A DNA stretch of 21,030 nucleotides from CBDCWA01 sp046048295 (GCA_046048295.1 JBJOGJ010000045.1:1-21030); one strand, 5' to 3'. Numbered from the stretch's first letter, positions 7,858 through 15,492 are shown. A program made the numbers and translations. Notes: generated by a model not told the origin, from the sequence alone.

Positions 7858-7962
7858 GGTAATCTCCCTCATTGGAGTCGGTTTCGGGAGGCACGAGGTG
7901 GCACTCCCAAGTGGCGCCCGTTGCGCCCGGACCGAGTCCTACTCCAGTCAGGCAATACTTTT

Positions 7963-7980
7963 GTGACGGGTTAATACCAT
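7963..7980 (-). promoter_or_regulatory. Putative Pho box upstream of pstS
   Basis: Read on the minus strand the site is ATGGTATTAACCCGTCAC, about 12 of 18 positions matching the PhoB consensus of two CTGTCA(T/C) repeats 11 bases apart. The second half (CCGTCAC) is good and the first half poor. It lies in the 137-base phoR-pstS gap, about 106 bases before the pstS start, where a PhoB-driven promoter for the pst operon is expected. I could not place a clear -10 box. Confidence 0.4.
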
Positions 7981-7994
7981 GTAATATATGGCTT

Positions 7995-9089
7995 TTATTT
8001 TTCACGACGTTTTACTTCCAGTTGGGAAGGGCGCTGGTGCAGCAGCACCGTGAAAGTGGAGCCCACTCCGATCTTCGAGGAAATGGTGAGATCGCCGCGG
8101 TGACGTGTGACGATGTGCTTGACAATAGCGAGGCCCAGGCCAGTGCCGCCCGCCACCCGGCTGGCGGCCGGGCTCACACGGTAGAAGCGCTCGGTCAGGC
8201 GTGGGATATGGTGCTCTGCGATGCCAGGACCGTCGTCGCGCACGCTCACGGCATAACGCGGGCCGTGCACGGCTGTCGGTGGAACCGAGGAAATCTCCGC
8301 ATCTATCCGCCCGCCCTTATGGCCGTATTTTATGGCGTTCTGCACAAGGTTCTGGAACACCTGCATCAGCTCTTCGCGGTCCGCCGTCACGAGTGCGGTC
8401 CCCTCGGACCGCTTCACCGTCATGACGATTTCCTTGCTCGCCGCGACGGGCTCGAGGGACTGTACGGTGAACGACAGTAGCTCGTTCAAATCGACCGCGT
8501 CAGTGGGCGGCATGTGGACGTGCATTTCGGCGCGACTCAGAATCAGGAGGTCGTCGATCAGGCGGGACATGCGCGCTGCCTGCGTCTCCATAAGTGTCAG
8601 GAAGCGCTCCCGCGCCAATGCGTCGTCCCGCGCTGCGCCCTGCAACGTCTCAATTGACCCCTTCAACGAAGCCAGAGGCGTGCGCAACTCATGGCTGGCA
8701 TGAGCGATGAAATCGGCGCGCATCTGAGCCAGCTTCTCCTGCTCCGTCTCGTCCCTGAAAGTCAGCAGCAGCAGCGCTTCCGGGACGGCAGCCATGCGGG
8801 TGATCACGGCGGACAGCCGGCGCTCGAGCGGGACCCTGTCCAGAACCTGGACGACGACTGGCTCGTCGCTCGTCCCCGCTGCCTGCACGGCCTGCAACAG
8901 TTCCGGGCTACGGTTGAGCTGGGCAATGTGCTGGCCGGACCGGGCACGTGGAAACAGGTTCGATAACAAATGGTTGGCATGTACGACAACACCGCCACTG
9001 TCGAGCGCGAGCGCCGGTGCCGGTATGGCGTCGATCACCGCGCGCCAGTCCGGCCCCGGAAAATTAACATCGGTGGAATCGTGGAACAT
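7995..9089 (-). CDS. phoR: PhoR-like sensor histidine kinase without membrane segments
   Basis: This histidine kinase (364 aa) should phosphorylate PhoB when phosphate is scarce. A PAS-like domain (about 15-115) is followed by the dimerisation domain with phospho-accepting H133 in HASHELRTPLASLKG. The catalytic ATPase domain has NLVQNAIKYG (N box), DDGPGIAEHH (G1), ERFYR (F box) and GGTGLGLAIVK (G2). Classical PhoR proteins begin with membrane helices; none is visible here. An in-frame stop lies only about 14 codons upstream of the ATG and no Shine-Dalgarno is clear, so the missing part is not simply a wrong start choice. It is first in the phoR-pst-phoU-phoB cluster and divergent from ppk2. 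Confidence 0.9.
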   Translation of the reverse strand: MFHDSTDVNFPGPDWRAVIDAIPAPALALDSGGVVVHANHLLSNLFPRARSGQHIAQLNRSPELLQAVQAAGTSDEPVVVQVLDRVPLERRLSAVITRMAAVPEALLLLTFRDETEQEKLAQMRADFIAHASHELRTPLASLKGSIETLQGAARDDALARERFLTLMETQAARMSRLIDDLLILSRAEMHVHMPPTDAVDLNELLSFTVQSLEPVAASKEIVMTVKRSEGTALVTADREELMQVFQNLVQNAIKYGHKGGRIDAEISSVPPTAVHGPRYAVSVRDDGPGIAEHHIPRLTERFYRVSPAASRVAGGTGLGLAIVKHIVTRHRGDLTISSKIGVGSTFTVLLHQRPSQLEVKRREK

Positions 9090-9182
9090 CTGACGTACCG
9101 GTCGTTGCCCTTCTGTAGTCGCGCAGTGTCCCGTTCACTGTGCCCCACGGTGCCGGCCGGGATGCACGCCGGCGCCTAGGCG

Positions 9183-9210
9183 TTGTTTCTGCCGTACATC
9201 GGGCTATGCT
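9183..9210 (+). promoter_or_regulatory. Candidate sigma-70 promoter for ppk2
   Basis: TTGTTT (9183-9188), 16 bases, then TATGCT (9205-9210), would start transcription near 9217, about 44 bases before the ppk2 ATG. Both hexamers are partial matches. No convincing Pho box accompanies it. Confidence 0.3.
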
Positions 9211-9260
9211 TACGCGTTCCCATACTTGCAAACGACCATATTGATCAACGGTGAAAACTC

Positions 9261-10112
9261 ATGGGCTCACGCGTGCCGAACGGCTTCGACATCGACAATC
9301 CCAAGCTCGACAAGTCGATCGAGAAGGCAGCCTTCTCCTCCGGCGGTTATCCGTACGACAAGAAAATCAAGGGCGGGGACTACGAAGATGAGCTCGAAAG
9401 GCTGCAGATCGAGTTGCTCAAGATGCAGAGGCACGTCCAAGAGAATGGCGAGCGGATCGTCCTGCTGTTCGAAGGGCGGGACACTGCCGGCAAAGGCGGC
9501 ACCATCGCACGGTTCACCCAGCACCTGCCGCCCCGGCACGTCAGGGCTGTCGCCCTTGCAAAGCCCACCGAGACGGAACGCGGGCAATGGTACTTCCAGC
9601 GCTACGTCCCGCACCTGCCGACGAAGGGCGACATCACGCTGTTCGACCGATCCTGGTACAATCGCGCCGGTGTCGAACGCGTGATGGGTTTCTGTACGCG
9701 GGACCAACTCGCCGACTTTCTGAGGGAAGCACCGCAGTTCGAGGGCATGTTGGTCCGCGATGGCATCAAGCTCATCAAGTTCTACCTCATGATCGGACGC
9801 GAAATGCAGTTGAAGCGCTTCCACGAGCGCCGTCACCACCCACTCAAGCACTGGAAGCTGACGGACATGGATCTGGCCGCGATCCAGAAGTGGGATGACT
9901 ACACGGCGGCGCAATGGGACATCTTCCACTTCACTCACACGCCAACCTGTCCGTGGACCGTGATACGGGCCAACGACCAGCGTCGAGCAAGGCTCGAAGC
10001 GATCCGCCACGTGCTCATCGCCATCGACTATGAGGGCAAGGATGAAGATGTCGTCGGCCGTGCCGATGCCAACGTCATTGGCACGGGAACGGAATATTTC
10101 GATCAGAAGTAG
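9261..10112 (+). CDS. ppk2: Polyphosphate kinase 2 family protein
   Basis: PPK2 enzymes (this one 283 aa) move phosphate between polyphosphate and nucleotides, most often making GTP or ATP from the diphosphate. The single-domain form is complete: an N-terminal YPYDKKIKGGDYEDELERLQ lead-in, Walker A GRDTAGKGGT (72-81), the KPTETERGQWYFQRYV segment, Walker B LFDRSWYNRAGVE (from 127), and the lid region with HPLKHWKLTDMD. Near the end is PWTVIRANDQRRARLEAIRH, typical of class I PPK2. The ribosome binding site is weak (GGTGA). It is divergent from phoR with a 171-base shared region, placing polyphosphate turnover next to phosphate uptake. Nucleotide preference cannot be read from sequence. Confidence 0.92.
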   Translation: MGSRVPNGFDIDNPKLDKSIEKAAFSSGGYPYDKKIKGGDYEDELERLQIELLKMQRHVQENGERIVLLFEGRDTAGKGGTIARFTQHLPPRHVRAVALAKPTETERGQWYFQRYVPHLPTKGDITLFDRSWYNRAGVERVMGFCTRDQLADFLREAPQFEGMLVRDGIKLIKFYLMIGREMQLKRFHERRHHPLKHWKLTDMDLAAIQKWDDYTAAQWDIFHFTHTPTCPWTVIRANDQRRARLEAIRHVLIAIDYEGKDEDVVGRADANVIGTGTEYFDQK

Positions 10113-10265
10113 GCAACCTGGCGGCGTAGACGGACGGCACGGCCGTAAACCGTCGGTTATCCATATTCAGAAATCCAGCGCCCCGCGGTTCACGGCGTAA
10201 ACGTCCTGTTGCTCATTTTGCACCTATTCTTCGGCACAACTCGTCGTACCGCCGGAGACGCCAGC

Positions 10266-10937
10266 ATGGCTGCAGCAAACTCGAACCTCGTCGCCCGTTT
10301 CCAGAATGACGAGCGCGGTGCCATCGCCATCATCTTTGCGCTTGTCCTGCTTCCACTCCTCGGCATCGTCAGCCTTGCAATCGACTATGGGCGGGCACTT
10401 TCCGTCAACAGCCAGCTCACCACTGCAGCAGACGCCGCCACTGCGGCCGTGTTGCACAAACTTCCTGCCGATGCGGACGATCTCAAGCCGTTCGTGCGCC
10501 GGCAGCTCGACGCGAACCTACCCGAGCACCTCAAGAACCTGCCTTTCGAGCTCACCATTTTCGAGAAGCAGCGCCGCATCCAACTGACCATGCAGACGGA
10601 AGTTCCTACGGCGATCGTCGCAATTCTCGGCGTCCAGAAGTTGGATGTCGCCATAGTCAGCACTCAAGTCATACCGAAGACGCCGCAATTGCCGACAGGT
10701 CTAGCGGGTGTTGCCCACACATCCCCCGCCGGCCTGCAGGAGGCCGAGGCCATGCTCGGCCGTGCCGCCCGCAGCTTGAACAACGGCGACATTGGTTCGT
10801 CAACGGCCAACACGCCGAAGCCAGAAGACATCCAGAAGCTTAAGGACGAGCTCAACCGTCAGATCAAGGAAGCGCTCGAGAAGGCTGGACACGGCAACGT
10901 CGACTTCAGCGCGATATCAAAGGCGCTCGGCCGATAG
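10266..10937 (+). CDS. TadG-like protein with TadE/TadG N-terminal membrane domain
   Basis: The protein (223 aa) starts with FQNDERGAIAIIFALVLLP, then GIVSLAIDYGRALSVNSQL and a run of alanine-rich helix (TTAADAATAAVLHK). This is the Tad-type N-terminal domain of TadE/TadG minor pilin-like proteins: a charged motif, a membrane helix (about 19-40) and a pilin-like helix. The rest (about 70-223) is a predicted periplasmic part ending in a charged helix; I see no von Willebrand A domain, which full TadG proteins often carry, and full TadG is usually longer. No other tad genes are in the window. I chose the ATG at 10266, with GGAG about 9 bases upstream, over an in-frame ATG at 10209. Confidence 0.75.
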   Translation: MAAANSNLVARFQNDERGAIAIIFALVLLPLLGIVSLAIDYGRALSVNSQLTTAADAATAAVLHKLPADADDLKPFVRRQLDANLPEHLKNLPFELTIFEKQRRIQLTMQTEVPTAIVAILGVQKLDVAIVSTQVIPKTPQLPTGLAGVAHTSPAGLQEAEAMLGRAARSLNNGDIGSSTANTPKPEDIQKLKDELNRQIKEALEKAGHGNVDFSAISKALGR

Positions 10938-10969
10938 GAGCCGCCAGACGGCTGCCGCAATGACGTGTC

Positions 10970-11917
10970 ATGAACGACACTCAACGGTCGTCAGAGCTTT
11001 CCATGCCTTCGTTTATCCTACTTGCCCGCATCGGGATCGTCACCGGTTCGGTGATGACCTTCGCCGGCGTGATGACGCCGGTTTTGGCCATCGCCGACCT
11101 CGTCAACAACTTCAGACACTTGACGGTGCTCGGATGCGCGATCCTGCTCGCGATCGCTTTCTCACACCCACGGCAGCGCGGCACTGCGTTCAAACTGCTT
11201 GCCGCCAATGCAGTTCTTCTCGCGCCAGCGTTCTTTCTGAGCGCCAGTCCGGCTGATGGCGGCGAGGGTCGGCGACTAAAGATCGTCTCCTTCAACATGC
11301 TGTACGGCAACAGCAATGTGCGGGCAGCAACACGATGGCTCGCCAGCCAGGATGCCGACGTGATTGTCCTGCAGGAAGTAACGCCACGGTCAAAGCGAGT
11401 CGTTAAATCGCAAATCGGCGCAGAGTACCCTTATGTCTATGACTGTTATTGCAACGACATTCTCATCCTCTCGAGGCTGCCCTGGCGGACGGGCGGCGGA
11501 CAACCCAGAACTTCGCACATGCCGTCGCTCAGCTGGATAAAGCTTACAGACGAGAATGGCCGAATGCTAAAGCTGGTCGGTGTCCACACCGCAACTCCCT
11601 ACGAGGCGCAGCAGCAGGCACGGCACTACGACTGGCTGCGCTCCTGGCTCTCCCCAAGCAGGGAGCGGACCATTATCGCCGGCGACTTCAACGCTACGCC
11701 CTGGTCTTGGCGACTGCAAAGCCTTTTATGGTCAACAGGCTTTGTTCGCCACGGTACGTGGGCGCTAAGCTGGAACGGTGCGCGCGCGATAGCGCCGCCC
11801 ACCTTCCTCATCGACAATGTTCTGACTACGCCTGACATTCGCAGCATATCATTCGCTTCCGGGCCACGGCTCGGATCCGACCACCTGCCGATCATTGCGC
11901 GAATGAATCTGCCGTGA
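10970..11917 (+). CDS. Membrane-anchored endonuclease/exonuclease/phosphatase family protein
   Basis: The 315-aa protein has about three N-terminal hydrophobic segments (about 15-44, 51-65, 74-92) and a C-terminal DNase I-like fold. Catalytic motifs are intact: SFNMLYGN (107-114), LQEV with E136, H206 in HTATP, GDFN (238-241), D282 in IDNVL and SDH (303-305). The family uses Mg2+ to cut phosphodiester or phosphate ester bonds in nucleic acids, inositol phosphates or sphingolipids; the substrate is unknown. The membrane topology would place the domain in the periplasm or at the inner membrane face, favouring an exported or lipid-like substrate. It begins 32 bases after the TadG-like gene and may share its transcript. 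The ribosome binding site is not clear, so the start could be the ATG at 11003. Confidence 0.85.
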   Translation: MNDTQRSSELSMPSFILLARIGIVTGSVMTFAGVMTPVLAIADLVNNFRHLTVLGCAILLAIAFSHPRQRGTAFKLLAANAVLLAPAFFLSASPADGGEGRRLKIVSFNMLYGNSNVRAATRWLASQDADVIVLQEVTPRSKRVVKSQIGAEYPYVYDCYCNDILILSRLPWRTGGGQPRTSHMPSLSWIKLTDENGRMLKLVGVHTATPYEAQQQARHYDWLRSWLSPSRERTIIAGDFNATPWSWRLQSLLWSTGFVRHGTWALSWNGARAIAPPTFLIDNVLTTPDIRSISFASGPRLGSDHLPIIARMNLP

Positions 11918-12201
11918 TGGGAAAATTCCTTTCACATGCGACGGCCTGCCCAACTCGCAAATCACATGCCGAAACCAACGACACATTGCCCACTGGTTGT
12001 TCGCAGCCCAGCACAGGGCCTTTGACAAGATGGCCGCCGACGAAGCCTTTAGGTGGGATGCGAAGTGGCGCAGCTTCCCAGTCGGGACTGTACCTGGTGG
12101 CGAAATTGCGACGACAACATCACGAAGACTAAGTAGCAGCCGCGAGCCCCCAGGGGGCATATACGGACGCAGTTGGCATCCGGATAGGCAGTGGGCGAAA
12201 A
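11918..12201. other. Intergenic stretch, possible gene remnant
   Basis: No complete gene is visible. The plus-strand frame through about 11941-12160 reads QRHIAHWLFAAQHRAFDK and then AADEAFRWDAKW, which looks more protein-like than the surrounding frames, but it has no good start, no ribosome binding site and no recognised family. It may be the eroded tail of a lost gene. The stretch ends in the hairpin across the next gene's stop codon. Confidence 0.25.
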
Positions 12202-12213
12202 CTATTTTCGCCC
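12193..12213. other. Perfect 9-bp hairpin centred on the stop codon of the TctC-like gene
   Basis: GGGCGAAAA (12193-12201) pairs with TTTTCGCCC (12205-12213) around CTA (12202-12204), which is the TAG stop on the minus strand. No U tract follows on the minus strand. It probably acts as an mRNA 3'-end structure or weak terminator. Confidence 0.5.
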
Positions 12214-13236
12214 GAGCAAATTGCGGGTCCGCTCGATGACATCCTTCGGGGTTGCAGCGGTATCGGCGACGAGTTTCTGCATAGTTTCTCCGGACAGCGG
12301 ATTGAACTCAAGCTTCGTCTTCTCCACCTCGGCCAAGAAGGCCTTGTCCTTCAGCATGGCATCGAACGCTTGGCGCAGCAGCTTGATGCGGTCAGCCGGC
12401 ACGCCAGGCGGGGCGATGATCGAGCGGCCAAGTTCCTCGCTGCTGGTATAGAAGGCCAGCACGGCGCGGTCCGCTGGCGTCTTGGCGAGTTCGACCGATG
12501 TCGGCACATTCGGCAGGTCTGGATGGCGCTCAAACACAAACTGGACGAGCGGATAGGCTTTCTTCTCCGCAATCCAGTGTGTCCTGGAGCGCTTGATGTT
12601 GTTCCACGAAGGCAGGCCACCGTCGACCTCGCCTTTCTCCATTGCAAGCATTCCCTCAGTCGATGAGCGATAGCCCGAGACAACCTTGAACCTGGTGCCG
12701 AGTACACCGTTCAATACTTTCGGATAACCTTCCGAAGGCGAGCCCGGTCCCGTGCCCGCCATCGGCGTCTCGTTAGTGAGGGCGTCCTCGATCCTCCGCG
12801 TCTTCGAGTTTCCATATGTAGTCAGCACCTGCAGAATAAAACTTACACGCCCGATCCAATTGAACTCTGCAGACTTGTAATTGACGCCCTTGGTGCCGAG
12901 GGCCTCCTCTATCGCGATGGATGAAGAGACGATGCCAAGCATCGTGCCATCCTTCGGTGCCGCATTGAAAAGGTAGTTGGCGGCTCGAAAGCTTCCGGCG
13001 CCCGCCATATTGACACCGACGCCATTGGGATTGCCCGGCAACTGCTTGCCGATGTGTCGCGAGACGAGACGGCCGACAAAATCGTAGTTGCCACCTGGAT
13101 TGAAGCCGATCGTTATTGTGATCGTCTTGCCCTTGTAGAATTCCGTTCTGTCCTGGGCCCTGGCGGCTTCAGTCGATCCGGCAAATACAAGGTACATGGC
13201 AATTGACGCACCTGTTACGGCCCACTTCCCCGACAT
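12202..13236 (-). CDS. Bug/TctC family periplasmic substrate-binding protein
   Basis: The protein (344 aa) has an N-terminal signal peptide (hydrophobic core about 8-20, likely cut near ARAQD). The mature part has the family's two-lobed layout: FYKGKTITITIGFNPGGNYD, the PGNPNGVGVNMAGAGSFRAANYLF segment, and near the end IIAPPGVPADRIKLLRQAFD. Such proteins bind organic acids or other small carboxylates, sometimes feeding TctAB transporters, sometimes acting as orphan sensors. No TctA or TctB gene is in the window, so the partner is unknown. A good ribosome binding site (GGTGGAGAGAT) precedes the ATG. The ligand cannot be inferred. Confidence 0.85.
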   Translation of the reverse strand: MSGKWAVTGASIAMYLVFAGSTEAARAQDRTEFYKGKTITITIGFNPGGNYDFVGRLVSRHIGKQLPGNPNGVGVNMAGAGSFRAANYLFNAAPKDGTMLGIVSSSIAIEEALGTKGVNYKSAEFNWIGRVSFILQVLTTYGNSKTRRIEDALTNETPMAGTGPGSPSEGYPKVLNGVLGTRFKVVSGYRSSTEGMLAMEKGEVDGGLPSWNNIKRSRTHWIAEKKAYPLVQFVFERHPDLPNVPTSVELAKTPADRAVLAFYTSSEELGRSIIAPPGVPADRIKLLRQAFDAMLKDKAFLAEVEKTKLEFNPLSGETMQKLVADTAATPKDVIERTRNLLGRK

Positions 13237-13367
13237 ATCTCTCCACCCCTTGTATCTAGCTTTTTTTGGATGGGCGAATATGACAAAATTAAGTGATTGT
13301 GCCTAGTGAATACGACTCTGTAAGATTGCATATTTGGCAGGTGTTTCGAGTTGCTGGATTCAGGACA

Positions 13368-14207
13368 TCATCGCAATGCAACTTGCGGCCATTCGGCCTT
13401 GATATGCGGCAGGATGAATTCGTGCAAGGTCAGCCACTTGTTCCAGCGGTGCGTCTGGCATGCGAGGACACCGAGGAAACTTATGATTGGTGGAAAGCAG
13501 GGTCTGATTGTTTGCCGTTCCCAATAACGGACCAGCCGATCCAGCCCTCGCCCGCGCAGTCGCAGCTCGCGTTGCGAGTCAGCAGTAGCACTATGATGAA
13601 TGATACCATCTAGCCAGCGTCCAACGGTCACCTGGCGCCCCATCAGTAGGACGAGGTTCATTTCGCTCGCTAGATACCTTGCCACGTCCCGGGCCTCTAG
13701 CGGGAACCGAGACATGCATTGCTTCAGGTCGGAAAAATGGAGCTTGATGAATCCAGAACGATGCAGGGAGTTTGAGTATACTAGGCGCAGACGCCCGTCC
13801 TTCACTTCGTGCGCGCTGCGAACCAGATTTGCGCATTGTTCACGATCCAAGAATACGATCTCGTAGTAGGTATTACGATCCTTCACGACGATGGAGTTGA
13901 GGCCGCCAGAGGCCAACAGTATGGAGGCCGTCTCATCGTTGAGGTTCGCGTTCTCCACTATCAGCCGTTCGGGCTTCATTCCACCGCTTCCTTCGGGATG
14001 TATGAGCCACGGCCGAATTTCGGCGAGCACCGAGACGAGGACATAGCCTGCGACAGGTACGGATACGAGAACGATCCCTGTCGACCTGAAGGTCTCGGAA
14101 CGCCTCAACCAGCTCCAAAGGAGAAAAATTGAGCCAATGGCGAGTAATCCGTAGAAGATGAACGTCGGCCAGTGGGCCAACAAAATGATGGCAAGCAGTA
14201 TGTTCAT
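13368..14207 (-). CDS. Unrecognised membrane protein with two N-terminal helices
   Basis: I do not recognise this 279-aa protein. Two hydrophobic helices (about 3-33 and 43-61) are followed by a mixed alpha/beta soluble part with no familiar motif. A basic stretch, RELRLRGRGLDRLVRYWERQ (about 214-233), lies near the C-terminus. The start is well supported: GGAGG lies about 6 bases before the ATG at 14207, although that element is inside a strong hairpin. It lies between the TctC-like gene and the abrB-like gene, both on the same strand but with gaps of 131 and 81 bases. Nothing links its function to either neighbour. Confidence 0.7.
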   Translation of the reverse strand: MNILLAIILLAHWPTFIFYGLLAIGSIFLLWSWLRRSETFRSTGIVLVSVPVAGYVLVSVLAEIRPWLIHPEGSGGMKPERLIVENANLNDETASILLASGGLNSIVVKDRNTYYEIVFLDREQCANLVRSAHEVKDGRLRLVYSNSLHRSGFIKLHFSDLKQCMSRFPLEARDVARYLASEMNLVLLMGRQVTVGRWLDGIIHHSATADSQRELRLRGRGLDRLVRYWERQTIRPCFPPIISFLGVLACQTHRWNKWLTLHEFILPHIKAEWPQVALR

Positions 14208-14212
14208 GGCGA

Positions 14213-14231
14213 CCTCCGGCGAAGCCGGAAG
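14213..14231 (-). promoter_or_regulatory. Hairpin enclosing the Shine-Dalgarno of the unknown membrane protein
   Basis: In the minus-strand RNA, CUUCCGGC (14231-14224) pairs with GCCGGAGG (14220-14213), an 8-bp stem with a 3-base loop. The GGAGG ribosome binding site is wholly within the 3' arm and the ATG is 6 bases beyond. Folding would hide the binding site, so translation may depend on unfolding by a factor, heat or an upstream ribosome. The structure is seen; the control is inferred. Confidence 0.5.
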
Positions 14232-14288
14232 TATCCGTCTGCGGGCCTAAAGAATTAGTAACGCCGCCCACCCGGATTTCTTGTTCCG

Positions 14289-15392
14289 TTAATTTTGTTG
14301 TCTCTTCCTTCCTGTGAGCCACTCGAACCCAATCGCCGCGCCGCCGATGACGATCAGCACCCGCATCAGGTGGTGACAGGCGACGAAAGCTACCTCGATA
14401 TGCAGGGCGAGGGCGATCAGGCTCATTTCGATGACGCCGCCCGGCGAGAACGCCAGCAGTAGCGGGATCATTTCGTAGCGGGAAACGAGACTGGTGATAT
14501 AGGCTACTGTTATGGTCGTGACGAGCAGCAGTCCTGCCGCGCCCATGCCGGTTGCCAGCGTGCGGACAAACTCCGCCGGGCTAACGCCTCTAAAGCTCGT
14601 TCCGATATAGCCTCCGAGGATGACCTGCGCGACAATGACGATCTCCGTTGCGGGCTTGAAGTCAGTTAGTCCAAGTACGTGCAGCAGGCCGCTGACGAAG
14701 AGCGGGCCGGTAAACGGAGGCGCTGGAAAATTCAGTTTCGGCCCAATGTGATATCCGACGACGGCGCAGAATATCAGCAGTACGTAAGAGGAGAACGGTG
14801 TCTCAAGTACAGACTGGCCGACAGGTGGGCGCTGGCCCAACGAGATGCCGAGCATCATCTGGACGATGAACGGCAACGCGAATACCAAGATCAGGATCCG
14901 CGAGGCCTGGACCAGTGCGATGCGGTGCACGTCGGCCTTATACTGCTCGCCGAGCATGACCATCTCGACGACGCCGCCCGGCATGCCCGAAAAGTACGCC
15001 GTCGGCGCATTGAAACCGGCCACGTACCTGAAGTAGGCGACGCAGACGATGCCGCTCAGGATCGTCGATACAGAAAGTCCGATGATCGTCGGGAACCAGG
15101 TCCAGAGGCTTGCCAGGAGCTGCGGCGTGAAGGCAGCACCGAGCATCACGGAAATGATGCTCACCGTCGGGCGGCGGATTATGACGGGCGATTCGATTCG
15201 GACGCCCGCGACCGCCGCTAAGGTGCAGAACACCATGGAGCCGAGCATCCATGGCAGCGGCAACTGCAGTAACCAGAAGATCCATCCGCCGATGCCGCCG
15301 ATGGCGAGTGCCAAGGCGAAGCCAGGGTAGGAAAAGCGTTCAGGGTGAAAGCAATCTGCTACCTCGGTCAGGTATCGGCGCAGTTGGTCCAT
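14289..15392 (-). CDS. AbrB family integral membrane protein
   Basis: This 367-aa protein is almost entirely hydrophobic, with about ten membrane helices in two related halves. Each half carries a glycine/proline-rich signature: FSGMPGGVVEMVMLGEQY in the first and LAFSPGGVIEMSLIALAL in the second. That duplication is the mark of the AbrB family, often labelled 'putative ammonia monooxygenase' by error; the E. coli member AbrB is linked to aidB regulation. Its transport substrate, if any, is unknown. I chose the ATG at 15392 (MDQLRRYLTEV) since upstream in-frame sequence is unconserved and overlaps the E1-like gene. The ribosome binding site is weak. Confidence 0.88.
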   Translation of the reverse strand: MDQLRRYLTEVADCFHPERFSYPGFALALAIGGIGGWIFWLLQLPLPWMLGSMVFCTLAAVAGVRIESPVIIRRPTVSIISVMLGAAFTPQLLASLWTWFPTIIGLSVSTILSGIVCVAYFRYVAGFNAPTAYFSGMPGGVVEMVMLGEQYKADVHRIALVQASRILILVFALPFIVQMMLGISLGQRPPVGQSVLETPFSSYVLLIFCAVVGYHIGPKLNFPAPPFTGPLFVSGLLHVLGLTDFKPATEIVIVAQVILGGYIGTSFRGVSPAEFVRTLATGMGAAGLLLVTTITVAYITSLVSRYEMIPLLLAFSPGGVIEMSLIALALHIEVAFVACHHLMRVLIVIGGAAIGFEWLTGRKRQQN

Positions 15393-15492
15393 GCGGGGAT
15401 CTCTCGTGAAACGTCGGGGACGGCAGTCGGGGGCGCGTGCGGATTGCCGATTTTTGCCGCGTCGCGGCGGCTTGTCGAGTGGGGATAGGGGC

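Noticed and set aside
7977..8003. CCAT/ATGG hairpin followed by T-rich run on the plus strand
   Set aside because: The stem is only 4 bp and no plus-strand gene ends here; the AT-rich bases are better explained as the phoR end and the pstS promoter region.
9124..9140. CAGTG...CACTG inverted repeat, looked at as a Pho box between phoR and ppk2
   Set aside because: The two TGT cores are 12 bases apart rather than 11 and the remaining positions do not match the consensus.
14679..15221. 180-aa plus-strand frame opposite the abrB-like gene
   Set aside because: It is antisense to a clear family member and its composition (runs of D, R, H) is that of a shadow frame.
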